Part shown: one piece after another, positions 40,354 to 50,616 of the stretch
How the letters are laid out: the number at the start of each line of letters is the position of its first letter
Position numbering within the stretch: the first letter of the stretch is position 1
Source of the DNA: Sporomusaceae bacterium
Lineage (GTDB): Bacteria > Bacillota > Negativicutes > Acidaminococcales > JAJUGR01
Assembly: GCA_029265905.1 (NCBI GenBank)
Contig: JAJUGR010000007.1
Span: 1-64,000 of the forward strand
Length of the DNA: 64,000 bases
Reading direction: 5' to 3'
Position numbers and translations under genes: made by a program
Notes under the pieces: model-generated
The model's database searches: none
What the model was told of the DNA's origin: nothing
The model's input: the letters and a program-made list of their open reading frames with translations, nothing else

Positions 40354-40911
40354 ATGATTTCGACGAATGAATTTAGAACCGGCACGACGGTGCAGATTGA
40401 CAACGATGCCTGGCAGGTTATCGACTTCCAGCACGTTAAACCGGGTAAAGGCGCCGCTTTCGTGCGGGCAAAAATGCGCAACCTGCGCACGGGCTCCGTT
40501 GTTGAAAGAACCTTCAACGCCGGTGAAAAAATGCCGAAAGCGCACATTGAGCGCCGCGACATGCAGTTCTTGTATGAGAGCGACGGCAACCTGGTATTCA
40601 TGGACAATGAAACCTTCGAGCAGTCCGAATTGACGAAAGAACAAATGGGCAACGCCATGAATTTCCTCAAGGAAAACATGACGATTACGATCATGTCCTT
40701 TGAAGGCACCATTTATGGCGTTGAGCTGCCGAACACAGTTGAACTTCGAGTTGTTGAGACCGATCCCGGCATCCGTGGCGATACTGCAACTGGCGGCACG
40801 AAGCCGGCGAAATTGGAAACGGGCTATGTTGTCAAGGTTCCCTTGTTCATCAACGAGGGCGACGTGCTGCGCATCGACACCCGTTCCGGCGACTATATCG
40901 AACGGGCATAA
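40354..40911 (+). CDS. efp: Elongation factor P
   Basis: [43 protein letters not shown]. Confidence 0.98.
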   Translation: MISTNEFRTGTTVQIDNDAWQVIDFQHVKPGKGAAFVRAKMRNLRTGSVVERTFNAGEKMPKAHIERRDMQFLYESDGNLVFMDNETFEQSELTKEQMGNAMNFLKENMTITIMSFEGTIYGVELPNTVELRVVETDPGIRGDTATGGTKPAKLETGYVVKVPLFINEGDVLRIDTRSGDYIERA

Positions 40912-40920
40912 GGTTGGCTT

Positions 40921-40952
40921 GAGGACGTATCCGCTGGATGCGTCCTCCTTTT
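40921..40952 (+). terminator. Rho-independent terminator after efp
   Basis: GAGGACGTATCC-GCT-GGATGCGTCCTC + CTTTTG. Confidence 0.7.
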
Positions 40953-40955
40953 GAT

Positions 40956-40984
40956 TTGATAACCCTGCCATAACTTGTTATAAT
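40956..40984 (+). promoter_or_regulatory. Putative sigma-A promoter for asp23-amaP
   Basis: TTGATA - 17 bp - TATAAT. Confidence 0.7.
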
Positions 40985-41024
40985 AAGATGATCATATTTT
41001 TTGACAAGTAAAGGAGGATGCGCG

Positions 41025-41426
41025 ATGGAAGACAAAGAGCTTACTGGGGCATCACCGGAGCAAGAAGATGTTGGCGCTGTAAAGATTGCCGATGAAGTTG
41101 TGAGCATCATTGCCGGGCTGGCGGCCACCGAAGTGGCCGGCATAGCGGGAATGAGCGGAGGCTTGGTCGGCGGCATTGCTGAGATGCTTGGAAAAAAGAA
41201 CTTGTCAAAAGGGGTCAAGGTCGAGGTTGGCGAAAAACAAGCGGCGGTTGATTTGTATGTTATCATCGAGTATGGATCGCGCGTGCCGGATGTCGCCATT
41301 CGCGTGCAGGAAAACGTAAAGCGGGCCATTGAGACGATGACCGGGTTGGAAGTTGTCGAGGTCAATGTTCATGTGCAAGGCATCAGCTTTTCAGAGGCTG
41401 ACAAGGGTGAAGAGCGCGTTCGGTGA
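41025..41426 (+). CDS. Asp23/Gls24 family envelope stress response protein
   Basis: GAVKIADEVVSIIAGLAATEVAGIAGM...VDLYVIIEYGSRVPDVAIRVQENVKRAIETMTGLEVVEVNVHVQGI. Confidence 0.95.
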   Translation: MEDKELTGASPEQEDVGAVKIADEVVSIIAGLAATEVAGIAGMSGGLVGGIAEMLGKKNLSKGVKVEVGEKQAAVDLYVIIEYGSRVPDVAIRVQENVKRAIETMTGLEVVEVNVHVQGISFSEADKGEERVR

Positions 41427-41437
41427 GGTGATGGCAA

Positions 41438-41977
41438 ATGAGACTGATTGATCGGATTATATTAACGTTGCACATGTTTATCTCGCTGGCATTTGCGGTA
41501 GGCTTGATCGTGCTCAGCTCGGGGCTGGTTCCCGTCGATAAAATGACGCCTTGGCTGGCGATGCTGCCTGGCCGCTGGGAGCTTGTGCTGGGGGGGGCAA
41601 TCTTTTTTGCCTTGTCAGTGCGGCTTTTGTTTGCCGCCTTCGGTGGCAAGAAGGCCCGGCAGCTCCTAATTGCCACAAGCGACGACGGCGCGGTTACGAT
41701 GCAGCTTGATGCGCTCGAGGCGCTTTTAGAGTCGATGGCAAAAAACACCAGAGGTGTTAAGCGTGTTCGCGTCAGAATCGAACAGGTGGAAGAGAAGCTG
41801 CAGGTCAACATGCGGCTTGATGTGACGCCTGAATGCAGCTTGCCGGAGGCCAGCCGCTGGTTGAAAGAGCGGGCCAGAGAGCAGCTGCTGCATATCGTCG
41901 GGTTTGAATTGGGCAGGTTTGATCTGGCGGTTCGGGGCATCACCATGGAGGATAAACAAAAAAACCGTGTGGAATGA
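41438..41977 (+). CDS. amaP: Alkaline shock response membrane anchor protein AmaP
   Basis: Two TM helices plus C-terminal Asp23-like segment; adjacent to asp23 and DUF2273. Confidence 0.85.
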   Translation: MRLIDRIILTLHMFISLAFAVGLIVLSSGLVPVDKMTPWLAMLPGRWELVLGGAIFFALSVRLLFAAFGGKKARQLLIATSDDGAVTMQLDALEALLESMAKNTRGVKRVRVRIEQVEEKLQVNMRLDVTPECSLPEASRWLKERAREQLLHIVGFELGRFDLAVRGITMEDKQKNRVE

Positions 41978-41987
41978 GGGATAAACC

Positions 41988-42215
41988 ATGGACCGGGAAA
42001 TGCTGGAAGGGTTGTGGCAAACGCATCGAGGCCGCATTGTCGGACTGGCGGCCGGCTTGCTGTTTGGTTTTATGGTATTATTGCTGGGGGTGTTCAAGAC
42101 CCTGTTTTTGCTTATTTGCGCGGTTGGTGGTTATTTAGTGGGAAAGAAGATTGATCAAAAAGAGGATCTCCTGGAAATTTTGGACAAGATCCTGCCGCCA
42201 GGTTATCACCGCTGA
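41988..42215 (+). CDS. DUF2273 small membrane protein
   Basis: THRGRIVGLAAGLLFGFMVLLLGVFKTLFLLICAVGGYLVGKKID. Confidence 0.87.
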   Translation: MDREMLEGLWQTHRGRIVGLAAGLLFGFMVLLLGVFKTLFLLICAVGGYLVGKKIDQKEDLLEILDKILPPGYHR

Positions 42216-42243
42216 TTGATTAGAAAAGAAATGAGGAACGGCA

Positions 42244-42669
42244 ATGAGTCGCAGGATTGCCAGAGAAATGGCATTACAAACATTGTTTCAATTGGATTTT
42301 GCGCATGAGGACCAGGAGTTGGCCCTCGGCGCTGTTTGCGTAGAACGAGGCATCGAGCCCGGGACAGGCAATGTTGCGGAAAAATATGCCCGCGAGCTTG
42401 TGGACGGAGTAATTGCCCAACGGCAGCAAATCGACGATAAGATTGCCGCTTTTGCCATAGATTGGCGGGTTGACCGCATGGCGGGCGTAGATCGCAATAT
42501 TCTGCGGATCGCCGTGTATGAAATGTTTTTTGCGCACGAACTGATCGTGCCTAATATTGCTATCGATGAGGCGATTGAATTGGCAAAGGCCTTCGGCTCT
42601 GACGAAACCCCACGGTTTGTCAACGGCATACTGGGCAATATGGCGCGGGCACAGCGGGCCGAGGCGTAA
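42244..42669 (+). CDS. nusB: Transcription antitermination factor NusB
   Basis: RRIAREMALQTLFQLDF; DRMAGVDRNILRIAVYEM; IAIDEAIELAKAFGSDETPRFVNGILGNM. Confidence 0.96.
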   Translation: MSRRIAREMALQTLFQLDFAHEDQELALGAVCVERGIEPGTGNVAEKYARELVDGVIAQRQQIDDKIAAFAIDWRVDRMAGVDRNILRIAVYEMFFAHELIVPNIAIDEAIELAKAFGSDETPRFVNGILGNMARAQRAEA

Positions 42670-42672
42670 TGT

Positions 42673-43644
42673 ATGAAAGCTTATCTGGGGATTGATACGA
42701 GCTGCTATACCACGTCTGTGGCGCTGATGGCGGAATCCGGCGAACTGCTGGCAGCCGACCGTTCGTTGCTGAAGGTGAAGCCGGGCGGCCGCGGATTGGC
42801 CCAATCAGAAATGCTTTATCAGCATACACGCAATCTCCCTGTCCTGATCGAGCGGGCCATGAAAGCCGCCGGGGGCGGGATTGCCGCCATTGGCGTTTCC
42901 AGCCGGCCGCGGCCGCTGGAAGGGTCATACATGCCTGCCTTTTTGGCTGGCTTGGGGCTGGCCCGCTCCCTGGGGGCAGCCTTAGCTGTGCCCGTTTTTT
43001 CGCTCAGCCATCAGGAAAATCATTTGGAGGCCGGATTGTGGTCCGCCGGCGGATCATTTTCCGGTCCTTTTCTCGTATTTCATGTGTCGGGTGGAACAAC
43101 CGAATTAGTGCAGGCAGAACGCGAGGGCGCGTCTTGGCGCCTAACTTGCTTGGGCGGCAGCCGGGATTTGCATGCCGGGCAAATGATTGACCGCGTGGGA
43201 GTTGCCTTGGGGCTCTCATTCCCGGCCGGTCCGGCATTAGAACAACTGGCCGCCGACACGGCGCCGCTTGCTCTCCCAGTTTCGGTGCAAGGAACTTGGT
43301 GCAGTTTTTCCGGCCCGCTGAGCGCGGCGGAGCGCCTGCTGGCAAAAGGCGAAGTTAGCCCGGCCGGGCTGGCCGGCGGAGTGCTGCAGATCGTGGCGCA
43401 AAGCCTTGTCCGCATGGCGAAAGCCGCGTCGAAAGCAACGGGGCTCCGGCAAATGTTGCTCGTCGGCGGCGTCATGGCCAACCGTCAGATTCGCACGGTC
43501 CTGCTGTCGGCGGCTGAGCGGCATGGCTGGACGCTGCTATTTGCCGAACCTGCTTATAGCAGCGACCATGCCGTCGGATGCGCGGCTGCTGTTCGCCGCT
43601 GGGCTGCGGAAGGAGGCGTTGGTGATGGCTTATCAGGTCAGTGA
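42673..43644 (+). CDS. TsaD/YgjD-like (peptidase M22/Kae1 fold) paralogue
   Basis: YLGIDTSCYTTSVAL; SHQENHLEAG (HxxxH); FHVSGGTTELV; LLVGGVMANRQIR; divergent SSDHAVGCA near the C-terminus. Confidence 0.8.
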   Translation: MKAYLGIDTSCYTTSVALMAESGELLAADRSLLKVKPGGRGLAQSEMLYQHTRNLPVLIERAMKAAGGGIAAIGVSSRPRPLEGSYMPAFLAGLGLARSLGAALAVPVFSLSHQENHLEAGLWSAGGSFSGPFLVFHVSGGTTELVQAEREGASWRLTCLGGSRDLHAGQMIDRVGVALGLSFPAGPALEQLAADTAPLALPVSVQGTWCSFSGPLSAAERLLAKGEVSPAGLAGGVLQIVAQSLVRMAKAASKATGLRQMLLVGGVMANRQIRTVLLSAAERHGWTLLFAEPAYSSDHAVGCAAAVRRWAAEGGVGDGLSGQ

Positions 43645-44839
43645 GGTAACCGGGATTATCAAACGGCTGATTGACCGCGAGCCGCTTTTGCAGCACGTTG
43701 AGGTGGAAGGCGAACTGTCCAATTTTAAACGCTACCCGTCCGGCCACGCCTATTTTACCTTGAAGGATGCCAGCAGCCTGCTAAAATGCGTGCTGTTTAA
43801 GCGCCGGGGCGCGGCATCGTCCCTGTTTGAGCCGGCCAACGGCAGCATGGTGGTTGTTGGCGGGCGGATCGCCGTGTACGAGCGTGATGGCGTTTATCAG
43901 CTGTACGCCGACTGGATTCGTGAACGGGGCATGGGCGACCTGATGCAGGCGTTCGAGAACCTGAAAAAGAAACTTAGCGCCGAGGGCTTGTTTGACGTCG
44001 CCCGCAAGCGCCCTCTGCCGCCTTATCCGCACGCGATCGGCATCGTCACGTCAAGCGCCGGCGCGGCAATCCGCGACATCATGAAGGTGGCCGGCCGCAG
44101 GAATCCGGGCGTAGCGCTTTACCTGGTTGATGTGCGCGTTCAGGGACAGCAAGCGCCGGGGGAAATTTGCGCCGGCATCAAGAGGCTGGAAAAATTCGGC
44201 GGCGTCGACGTAATCATTGTCGGGCGCGGCGGCGGCTCCCTCGAGGAACTGTGGGCGTTTAACGACGAGCAGGTAGTCAGGACGATTGCCGCGTCATCCA
44301 TACCAATCATATCGGCCGTCGGACACGAAACCGACGTCACGCTATCTGATTTCGCCGCGGACATGCGCGCCGCCACCCCTTCGCAGGCGGCGGAACTGGC
44401 GGTGCCGGACCAGCACGCGCTCATCGAGCGCCTCTACAAAGCCAGACACCGACTGGACATGGCGGCCAAAAACAAGCTGGAGAAGGCGGCGCTGCGTGTC
44501 AGCCATCTGCTCGAACGGCCGGTTTTTACGCGTCCGGAGGATTTGCTGCGCAGCCGATGGCAGGATTTGGACCGCCTGCAGGCCCGCCTTGCGGGAGGTC
44601 TGCCTGAAGCCTTAGAGCGCCAACGGCTCAAGACAGGACAACTTGTCGCGCGCCTGGATAGCTTGAGTCCCTTGGCTGTGCTGGCAAGAGGCTATTCCTT
44701 AACGGAAACGCAAGCGGGCAGGATCGTGCGCGATGTCCGGCAACTGTCGCCGGGCGATCTGGTGCGGACCCGCTTGTCACGGGGGTCTTTTCAGGCGACA
44801 ATAACAGCGATCTGCGAGGAGGGGTCTGGTCGTGGCTAG
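43624..44839 (+). CDS. xseA: Exodeoxyribonuclease VII large subunit
   Basis: YQVSEVTGIIKRLIDREPLLQHVEVEGELSNFKRYPSGHAYFTLKD; IIVGRGGGSLEELWAFNDE; ISAVGHETD. Confidence 0.97.
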
Positions 44840-45086
44840 AAAAAAAAGCAGCGAAACTGGTGCGGTTAGTTTTGAAGCAGCGATGCTTCAACTGGAAGAA
44901 ATCGTCCAAGCGCTTGAAAAGGGCGATCTGCCGCTGGAAGAATCAGTGGCGCTATTTGAGCAGGGCGTCCGCTTGTCGAGAATCTGCGCCGGCAAGCTGG
45001 ATGCGGCGCAGGAGAAAGTGCGCCGCATCTTGGTTGAAAAAGACGGCGAGCTGATGACCTTGCCCTTTGCGGAAACGGAGGAGTAA
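44832..45086 (+). CDS. xseB: Exodeoxyribonuclease VII small subunit
   Basis: FEAAMLQLEEIVQALEKGDLPLEESVALFEQGVRLSRIC. Confidence 0.96.
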   Translation: MARKKSSETGAVSFEAAMLQLEEIVQALEKGDLPLEESVALFEQGVRLSRICAGKLDAAQEKVRRILVEKDGELMTLPFAETEE

Positions 45087-45089
45087 TAG

Positions 45090-45965
45090 GTGGAGCAACA
45101 CTATTTGACAAAAAGAGCCGCTCTGGTAAACGAGGCGCTGGGCTTTCATGCGCCGGAATTGAAGCACCCGCCGGTTATATTTGAGGCCATGCGCTACAGC
45201 TTGATGGCGGGGGGCAAACGCCTGCGCCCGATTATGCTGATGGCGGCCGCGGATGCGGTCGGCGCGGACGGAACGGCATTTTTGCCTGTCGCCTGCGGTT
45301 TGGAGATGATCCATACCTATTCGCTTATCCACGACGACCTGCCGGCTATGGATAATGACGATTACCGGCGCGGGCGCTTGACCAACCACAAAGTGTTCGG
45401 CGAGGCGATGGCGATTTTGGCCGGTGACGGCCTCCTGACGCTGGCGTTTGAGACAATGCTGCGCCAGGAAGGGGTCGACCCGGCTGTATTGCTTGAAGTT
45501 GTACAAAAAATCGCCCAGTGCGCGGGCCCGGAGGGGATGGTTGGCGGCCAGGTCATCGACCTGCAGTCGGAAAACACGCAAATTGCTCCGGAACTGCTGG
45601 TCGACATGCACGAGCGCAAGACTGGCGCGCTGTTTCGCGCCGCCATCTGGTGCGGCGGCAAGCTGGGCGGCGCGACGGAAAGCCAGCTTGCCGACCTGGA
45701 GCGGTATGCGGCCTTGTTCGGCCTGGCGTTCCAAATCACCGACGATATTTTGGACGTCACCGGGACAACGGAGGAAATTGGCAAGCCGGCCGGCAGCGAC
45801 GAAAAAAACAACAAGTCCACCTATGTTTCGATTCATACGCTGCCGGGGGCAATGCGCCTGGCTGAACAGACTGTGGCCGGGGCGGAGGCTTGCCTCGTTT
45901 CGTTCGGCGATAAGGCCGAGCCGTTGCGTGCGCTAGTGCGAAAATTAATCAGCCGGAAAAACTAG
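45090..45965 (+). CDS. ispA: Polyprenyl synthetase (farnesyl diphosphate synthase)
   Basis: GGKRLRPIMLMAAADAVG; SLIHDDLPAMDNDDYRRG; FQITDDILDVTG; GTG start. Confidence 0.96.
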   Translation: MEQHYLTKRAALVNEALGFHAPELKHPPVIFEAMRYSLMAGGKRLRPIMLMAAADAVGADGTAFLPVACGLEMIHTYSLIHDDLPAMDNDDYRRGRLTNHKVFGEAMAILAGDGLLTLAFETMLRQEGVDPAVLLEVVQKIAQCAGPEGMVGGQVIDLQSENTQIAPELLVDMHERKTGALFRAAIWCGGKLGGATESQLADLERYAALFGLAFQITDDILDVTGTTEEIGKPAGSDEKNNKSTYVSIHTLPGAMRLAEQTVAGAEACLVSFGDKAEPLRALVRKLISRKN

Positions 45966-45985
45966 TAAGAGAGTGGTGGTGACCG

Positions 45986-46426
45986 GTGCTTAGAGGGTTG
46001 CTGGCAAATCAGGTCCTGTGGGCCGCCTTGACCGCCTGGCTTATTGCCCAGGTGCTGAAGCTTTTTACTTCTTATTACCGGACTGGGAAGATCGATTTTC
46101 AACGGCTGGTCGGTGCCGGGGGCATGCCAAGTTCGCATGCCGCGCTGGTCGTGGCGCTGGCGATGGCAATCGGCTGGAGCCGGGGCTTTGACTCGGTGGC
46201 TTTCGCCATCGGTTTCGTTATGGCCGGAGTGGTGATGTACGATGCGTCAGGGGTGCGGCAGGCGGCCGGCAAGCAGGCCAAGGTGCTCAACAAGCTGCTG
46301 CAGGATTTGAGGCAGCATCATTCTATACAGGAAATCCGCCTGAAAGAACTGCTTGGACATACGCCGCTGGAAGTGGTGGCGGGGGCATTGCTGGGCGCGC
46401 TTATCGCCTGGTTGTTTTGTGGCTGA
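45986..46426 (+). CDS. Divergent PAP2 family protein
   Basis: GAGGMPSSHAALVVALAMAIGWSRGFDS; VVMYDASGVRQAAGKQAKVLN. Confidence 0.88.
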   Translation: MLRGLLANQVLWAALTAWLIAQVLKLFTSYYRTGKIDFQRLVGAGGMPSSHAALVVALAMAIGWSRGFDSVAFAIGFVMAGVVMYDASGVRQAAGKQAKVLNKLLQDLRQHHSIQEIRLKELLGHTPLEVVAGALLGALIAWLFCG

Positions 46427-46492
46427 TCTTCGAATAATATGGTATAATTATGCACAGCAACGAGGTTGCTGCAAGGGGGAAAGGGTTGCAAC

Positions 46493-48376
46493 ATGGGCTT
46501 ATTGAAAAAAATTAACCAGCCCCATGACCTGAGACAACTAAGTATGGCGGAAATGGACAGCTTGGCAAGGGAGATTCGCGAGCTGATAATCGATACAGTT
46601 TCTAAAAACGGCGGCCACCTGGCTTCCAATCTTGGCGTTGTCGAACTGACGATGGCATTGCACCGGGTTTTTGACAGCCCGCGTGATCGCATTGTTTGGG
46701 ATGTAGGCCATCAAGCGTACGTGCATAAAATTCTGACCGGACGCCGCGACGCTTTTTCGAGCTTGCGGCAGTTTGGCGGTCTCAGCGGCTTTCCCAAGCG
46801 GACGGAAAGTCCGCATGACGCCTTTGACACGGGCCATTCCAGCACCTCTTTGTCAGCGGCGCTGGGAATGGCAGTGGCGCGCGACATGGCGGGCGACGAC
46901 TATCAGGTTGTTGCGGTGATCGGAGATGGTTCGCTGACCGGCGGGCAAGCGTTCGAAGCGCTGAATCATGCCGGCATGCTGCGCCGCAAGATGATTATTG
47001 TGCTGAATGACAACGAAATGTCGATTGCCAAAAACGTGGGCGCCATGTCGGAGTATTTATACCGGATGCGCACGGCGCCGACCTATTCACGAATTAAGCG
47101 CGACGTTGAAGTGTTGCTGAAAAATATTCCCTCGATCGGCCAAAAGGTGGCCCATACGGCCGAGCGGGTGAAAGACAGCCTCAAGTACCTGCTGGTGCCG
47201 GGCATGCTGTTCGAGGACCTGGGCTGCACCTACATCGGCCCGGTCGACGGGCATCAACTGCCGTTGCTGCTGGAAATTTTCGAGAAAGCCAAAACCATTA
47301 ACGGTCCGGTCGTCATTCATGCGGTGACCCAAAAAGGCATGGGGTACGAACCGGCCGAGACGAATGCGGGCAAGTTTCACGGCGTCGGTCCTTTTTGCGT
47401 TGGGACAGGCGAGGTGTGCCAATCAACGGCGGTGCCTTCCTACACCAAGGTGTTCGGCGATGCCTTGACGGACTTGGCCGAGCAGGACGCGTCAATCACG
47501 GCCATTACGGCGGCAATGCCGGATGGAACGGGCTTGCGCAAATTTTCCAAGCTGTATCCGGAACGCTTTTTTGACGTCGGCATTGCCGAACAGCATGCCA
47601 TGACCTTGGCGGCCGGCATGGCCGCGCAAGGCGCGCGCCCGCTGGTGGCGGTTTATTCGACTTTTGCCCAACGGGGCTACGATCAAATTCTGCATGACAT
47701 TTGTTTGCAGGAATTGCCGGTTGTGCTGGCGCTCGATCGCGCGGGCCTTGTCGGGGACGATGGACCAACTCATCATGGCGTCTTTGATTACGCTTTTTTG
47801 CGGTCGATGCCGAACATGACCATCATGGCCCCTAAAGATGAAAACGAGCTGCGGCAGATGCTGTACACCGCCTTCCAACTGCAGGCCCCCTGCGCCATTC
47901 GCTATCCGAGAGGGTGCGCTGTCGGCGTCCCGCTGGAACCCGGTTGGCGGCTTTTGCCCAAGGGCAAGGCCGAACAACTGGAGCACGGCACAGACGTCTG
48001 CCTGTGGGCGGTCGGCAGCATGGTGGAATTTGCCCGGCAGGCCCAACGCGAGCTGGGAAAAGAAGGCCTCAGCGTCGGCCTTGTGAATGCGCGGTTTGTT
48101 AAGCCGCTTGACCGGGAACTGCTGGCGGATACGGCCCGCTGCGGCTGCTTGGTGACGCTTGAAGAAAATGTGCTGGCAGGCGGTTTTGGCTCCGCTGTTT
48201 TGGAGGCGGTCAATGAGCTTTATCCCCAGGCGCCCGTGCGTGTTTTGCGGCTGGGCATTCCCGACGAATTTGTGCCGCACGGAAAAAAAGAGGAACTGCT
48301 GGCGCTCTTGAAGCTCGATGTGCCTGCGCTGGTTGAACGAATTAACGCCTTTGTCAAAGGGGAAAAATATGAGTAA
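46493..48376 (+). CDS. dxs: 1-deoxy-D-xylulose-5-phosphate synthase
   Basis: GHLASNLGVVELTMALHRVF; WDVGHQAYVHKILTGR; GDGSLTGGQAFEALNHAG; DRAGLVGDDGPTHHGVFD. Confidence 0.98.
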   Translation: MGLLKKINQPHDLRQLSMAEMDSLAREIRELIIDTVSKNGGHLASNLGVVELTMALHRVFDSPRDRIVWDVGHQAYVHKILTGRRDAFSSLRQFGGLSGFPKRTESPHDAFDTGHSSTSLSAALGMAVARDMAGDDYQVVAVIGDGSLTGGQAFEALNHAGMLRRKMIIVLNDNEMSIAKNVGAMSEYLYRMRTAPTYSRIKRDVEVLLKNIPSIGQKVAHTAERVKDSLKYLLVPGMLFEDLGCTYIGPVDGHQLPLLLEIFEKAKTINGPVVIHAVTQKGMGYEPAETNAGKFHGVGPFCVGTGEVCQSTAVPSYTKVFGDALTDLAEQDASITAITAAMPDGTGLRKFSKLYPERFFDVGIAEQHAMTLAAGMAAQGARPLVAVYSTFAQRGYDQILHDICLQELPVVLALDRAGLVGDDGPTHHGVFDYAFLRSMPNMTIMAPKDENELRQMLYTAFQLQAPCAIRYPRGCAVGVPLEPGWRLLPKGKAEQLEHGTDVCLWAVGSMVEFARQAQRELGKEGLSVGLVNARFVKPLDRELLADTARCGCLVTLEENVLAGGFGSAVLEAVNELYPQAPVRVLRLGIPDEFVPHGKKEELLALLKLDVPALVERINAFVKGEKYE

Positions 48377-49172
48377 GAAGAGATTGGATATGCTGCTGGT
48401 CGAACGAGGGTTGTGCGCTTCGCGCGAGCGGGCTAAGACGACCTTGATGGCCGGGTGCGTCCAAGTTGACGGACAGCGTCAAGACAAGCCGGGAACGCTT
48501 GTGCCTGAAACGGCGGTTATCACGGTAACGGGCGACCCAATCGGATTTGTCAGCCGGGGCGGTCTGAAATTGGCCAAGGCGATCGACACCTTTGCGATCA
48601 GCCTGCAGGATAAACGCATGATTGACGTGGGGGCGTCTACGGGCGGTTTCACCGATTGCGCCCTGCAGCACGGCGCCGCTTTTGTGGCGGCGGTTGATGT
48701 CGGCTACGGACAGCTCGCCTGGAAGTTGCGGACGGATCCGCGCGTTCTGAATTTGGAGCGGACCAATATCCGCTTTTTGACCCTGGCTGACGTTGGCGGT
48801 GAATATTTTGATTTTGCCAGCGTCGACGTTTCCTTTATCTCGCTCAGCAAAGTCGTTCCGGTCGTAGCCGCCTTGCTCAAGCCGGGCGCAGAGGCGGTGG
48901 TCCTGATCAAACCGCAGTTTGAAGCCGGGCGCGAGGATGTTGGCAAGAAGGGCGTTGTGCGCGATCCGGCAGTCCACGTCCGCGTCATACAGCAGGTATT
49001 GTCGGCTGTGGTTGCCGCGGGACTGTTGCCGCGGGGCTTGACTTTTTCGCCCGTCAAAGGCCCGGAGGGGAACATCGAATATCTGCTGTATTTGCAAAAA
49101 GATGCTTCAGGCGAATGGGACGCGCCGGATGTGGCGGCGGTTGTCGCCCAGGCGCACCAGTCGCTTGATTAG
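48369..49172 (+). CDS. TlyA family RNA methyltransferase
   Basis: KKRLDMLLVERGLCASRERAKTTLMAGCVQVDG (S4); DVGASTGGFTDCALQHGA; KPQFEAGRE. Confidence 0.95.
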   Translation: MSKKRLDMLLVERGLCASRERAKTTLMAGCVQVDGQRQDKPGTLVPETAVITVTGDPIGFVSRGGLKLAKAIDTFAISLQDKRMIDVGASTGGFTDCALQHGAAFVAAVDVGYGQLAWKLRTDPRVLNLERTNIRFLTLADVGGEYFDFASVDVSFISLSKVVPVVAALLKPGAEAVVLIKPQFEAGREDVGKKGVVRDPAVHVRVIQQVLSAVVAAGLLPRGLTFSPVKGPEGNIEYLLYLQKDASGEWDAPDVAAVVAQAHQSLD

Positions 49173-49207
49173 CGGTCTAATATGAAGAGAAACGGCGGTG
49201 TGTAAGC

Positions 49208-50080
49208 GTGGGTATGCGGCTCGGCATCTTCCCTAACCTCGATAAATCAGGCGTCGTCGCCGTGCTGGGATGGCTCATTCAGTATTGCCGTGACCATGAG
49301 CTGACGCCGCTTTTGCCAACGGCGTGCGCCGATCAGTTTGGCTGTGACGGGTTTGATCCATCGCAGGCCGTGGACGTTAAAACGCTGGACCTGGCTTTGT
49401 CGCTGGGCGGCGACGGAACCTTTTTGCGTGCTGCGCGGATCACCGCGCTGGCCGGCATTCCGCTCGGCGGCGTCAATCTGGGCCGGGTGGGCTTTTTGAC
49501 GGAAATAGAACTGCCCGACCTTGAACCGGCCCTGCTGGCGATCGCGCAAGGCCGCTACAAGGTTGCGCCCCGCGCTATGCTGAATGTTAAGGCTTGGCGC
49601 GGGGAAACCTGCATTGCCGATGCGGACGCCCTGAACGATGTCGTTTTGTCAAAGGGGCATTTTGCCCGCATGATCCGCCTTGCCGTAACGATTGACGGCG
49701 TTGAGACGGCCAAATATCCGGCGGACGGGCTGATTTTTGCAACCGCCACCGGATCGACGGCATACTCCCTTTCTGCCGGCGGTCCGATCGTGCATCCATC
49801 CTTGGATGTGACGCTGCTGACGCCGATTTGCCCGCATGCCCTACATACGCGGCCTTTTTTGGTGCCGGCGACTGCCCGGGTCGATGTCCAGCTCATACCG
49901 CCGTTCAGTGATGTGCTGCTGGCGGTTGACGGTGAGACGATCCATGCGCTTGATCCCGAGGACCGGATAACGATCGGGCGCAGCGCCTATTGCGTGCGGT
50001 TTTTGCAGGTGAAAGAGCCTTCCTACTATAGTACCTGGCAGTCCAAGCTGCGAAAGGGTGAGGACAGCGCGGCTTTTTAG
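49208..50080 (+). CDS. NAD kinase
   Basis: LSLGGDGTFLRAAR; GVNLGRVGFLTEIE; ATGSTAYSLSAGGPIVHP. Confidence 0.96.
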   Translation: MGMRLGIFPNLDKSGVVAVLGWLIQYCRDHELTPLLPTACADQFGCDGFDPSQAVDVKTLDLALSLGGDGTFLRAARITALAGIPLGGVNLGRVGFLTEIELPDLEPALLAIAQGRYKVAPRAMLNVKAWRGETCIADADALNDVVLSKGHFARMIRLAVTIDGVETAKYPADGLIFATATGSTAYSLSAGGPIVHPSLDVTLLTPICPHALHTRPFLVPATARVDVQLIPPFSDVLLAVDGETIHALDPEDRITIGRSAYCVRFLQVKEPSYYSTWQSKLRKGEDSAAF

Positions 50081-50142
50081 TGCAGGCGCTTTTGCCGGCG
50101 CGCGCTGGCCAGCAGCCATAAATCAACAGCGAGGTGAAAGCA

Positions 50143-50592
50143 ATGAAGGGATTACGGCATGCCAAAATCAAGGAGATTATCGACCAACAAGTTGTCGAAA
50201 CCCAGGAAGAACTGGCGGAAGCGTTGCGTCGGCATGGCATAGAGGTGACGCAGGCCACCGTCTCGCGCGATATCAAGGAACTCATGCTGATCAAGGTGCC
50301 GGCCGGCGACGGCGGATACCGCTATGCTTTTCCCAGCGATCAGGGGATGATTTTGTCTCAGTCCCGGATGGAGAGAACGTTTCGCGACTCGGTCATGAGT
50401 ATTGGCTCAAGCGAAAACATCATTGTGATGCGCACGCTTCCCGGAACGGCGCAAGCGGTTGCCTATACGATTGATTATGTGAAGTGGCCGGAAATACTGG
50501 GCACGGTAGCCGGAGATGATACGATCTTCGTGGTGGTAACGGCCCGGGAGCATATCGACACCGTAATTGCCAAATTCCGTGCCATGCTGTAG
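50143..50592 (+). CDS. argR: Arginine repressor ArgR/AhrC
   Basis: RHAKIKEIIDQQVVETQEELAEALRRHGIEVTQATVSRDIKELML; GTVAGDDTIFVVV. Confidence 0.95.
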   Translation: MKGLRHAKIKEIIDQQVVETQEELAEALRRHGIEVTQATVSRDIKELMLIKVPAGDGGYRYAFPSDQGMILSQSRMERTFRDSVMSIGSSENIIVMRTLPGTAQAVAYTIDYVKWPEILGTVAGDDTIFVVVTAREHIDTVIAKFRAML

Positions 50593-50616
50593 GCTTGGGC
50601 GAGAAGGGGGCTGGCC

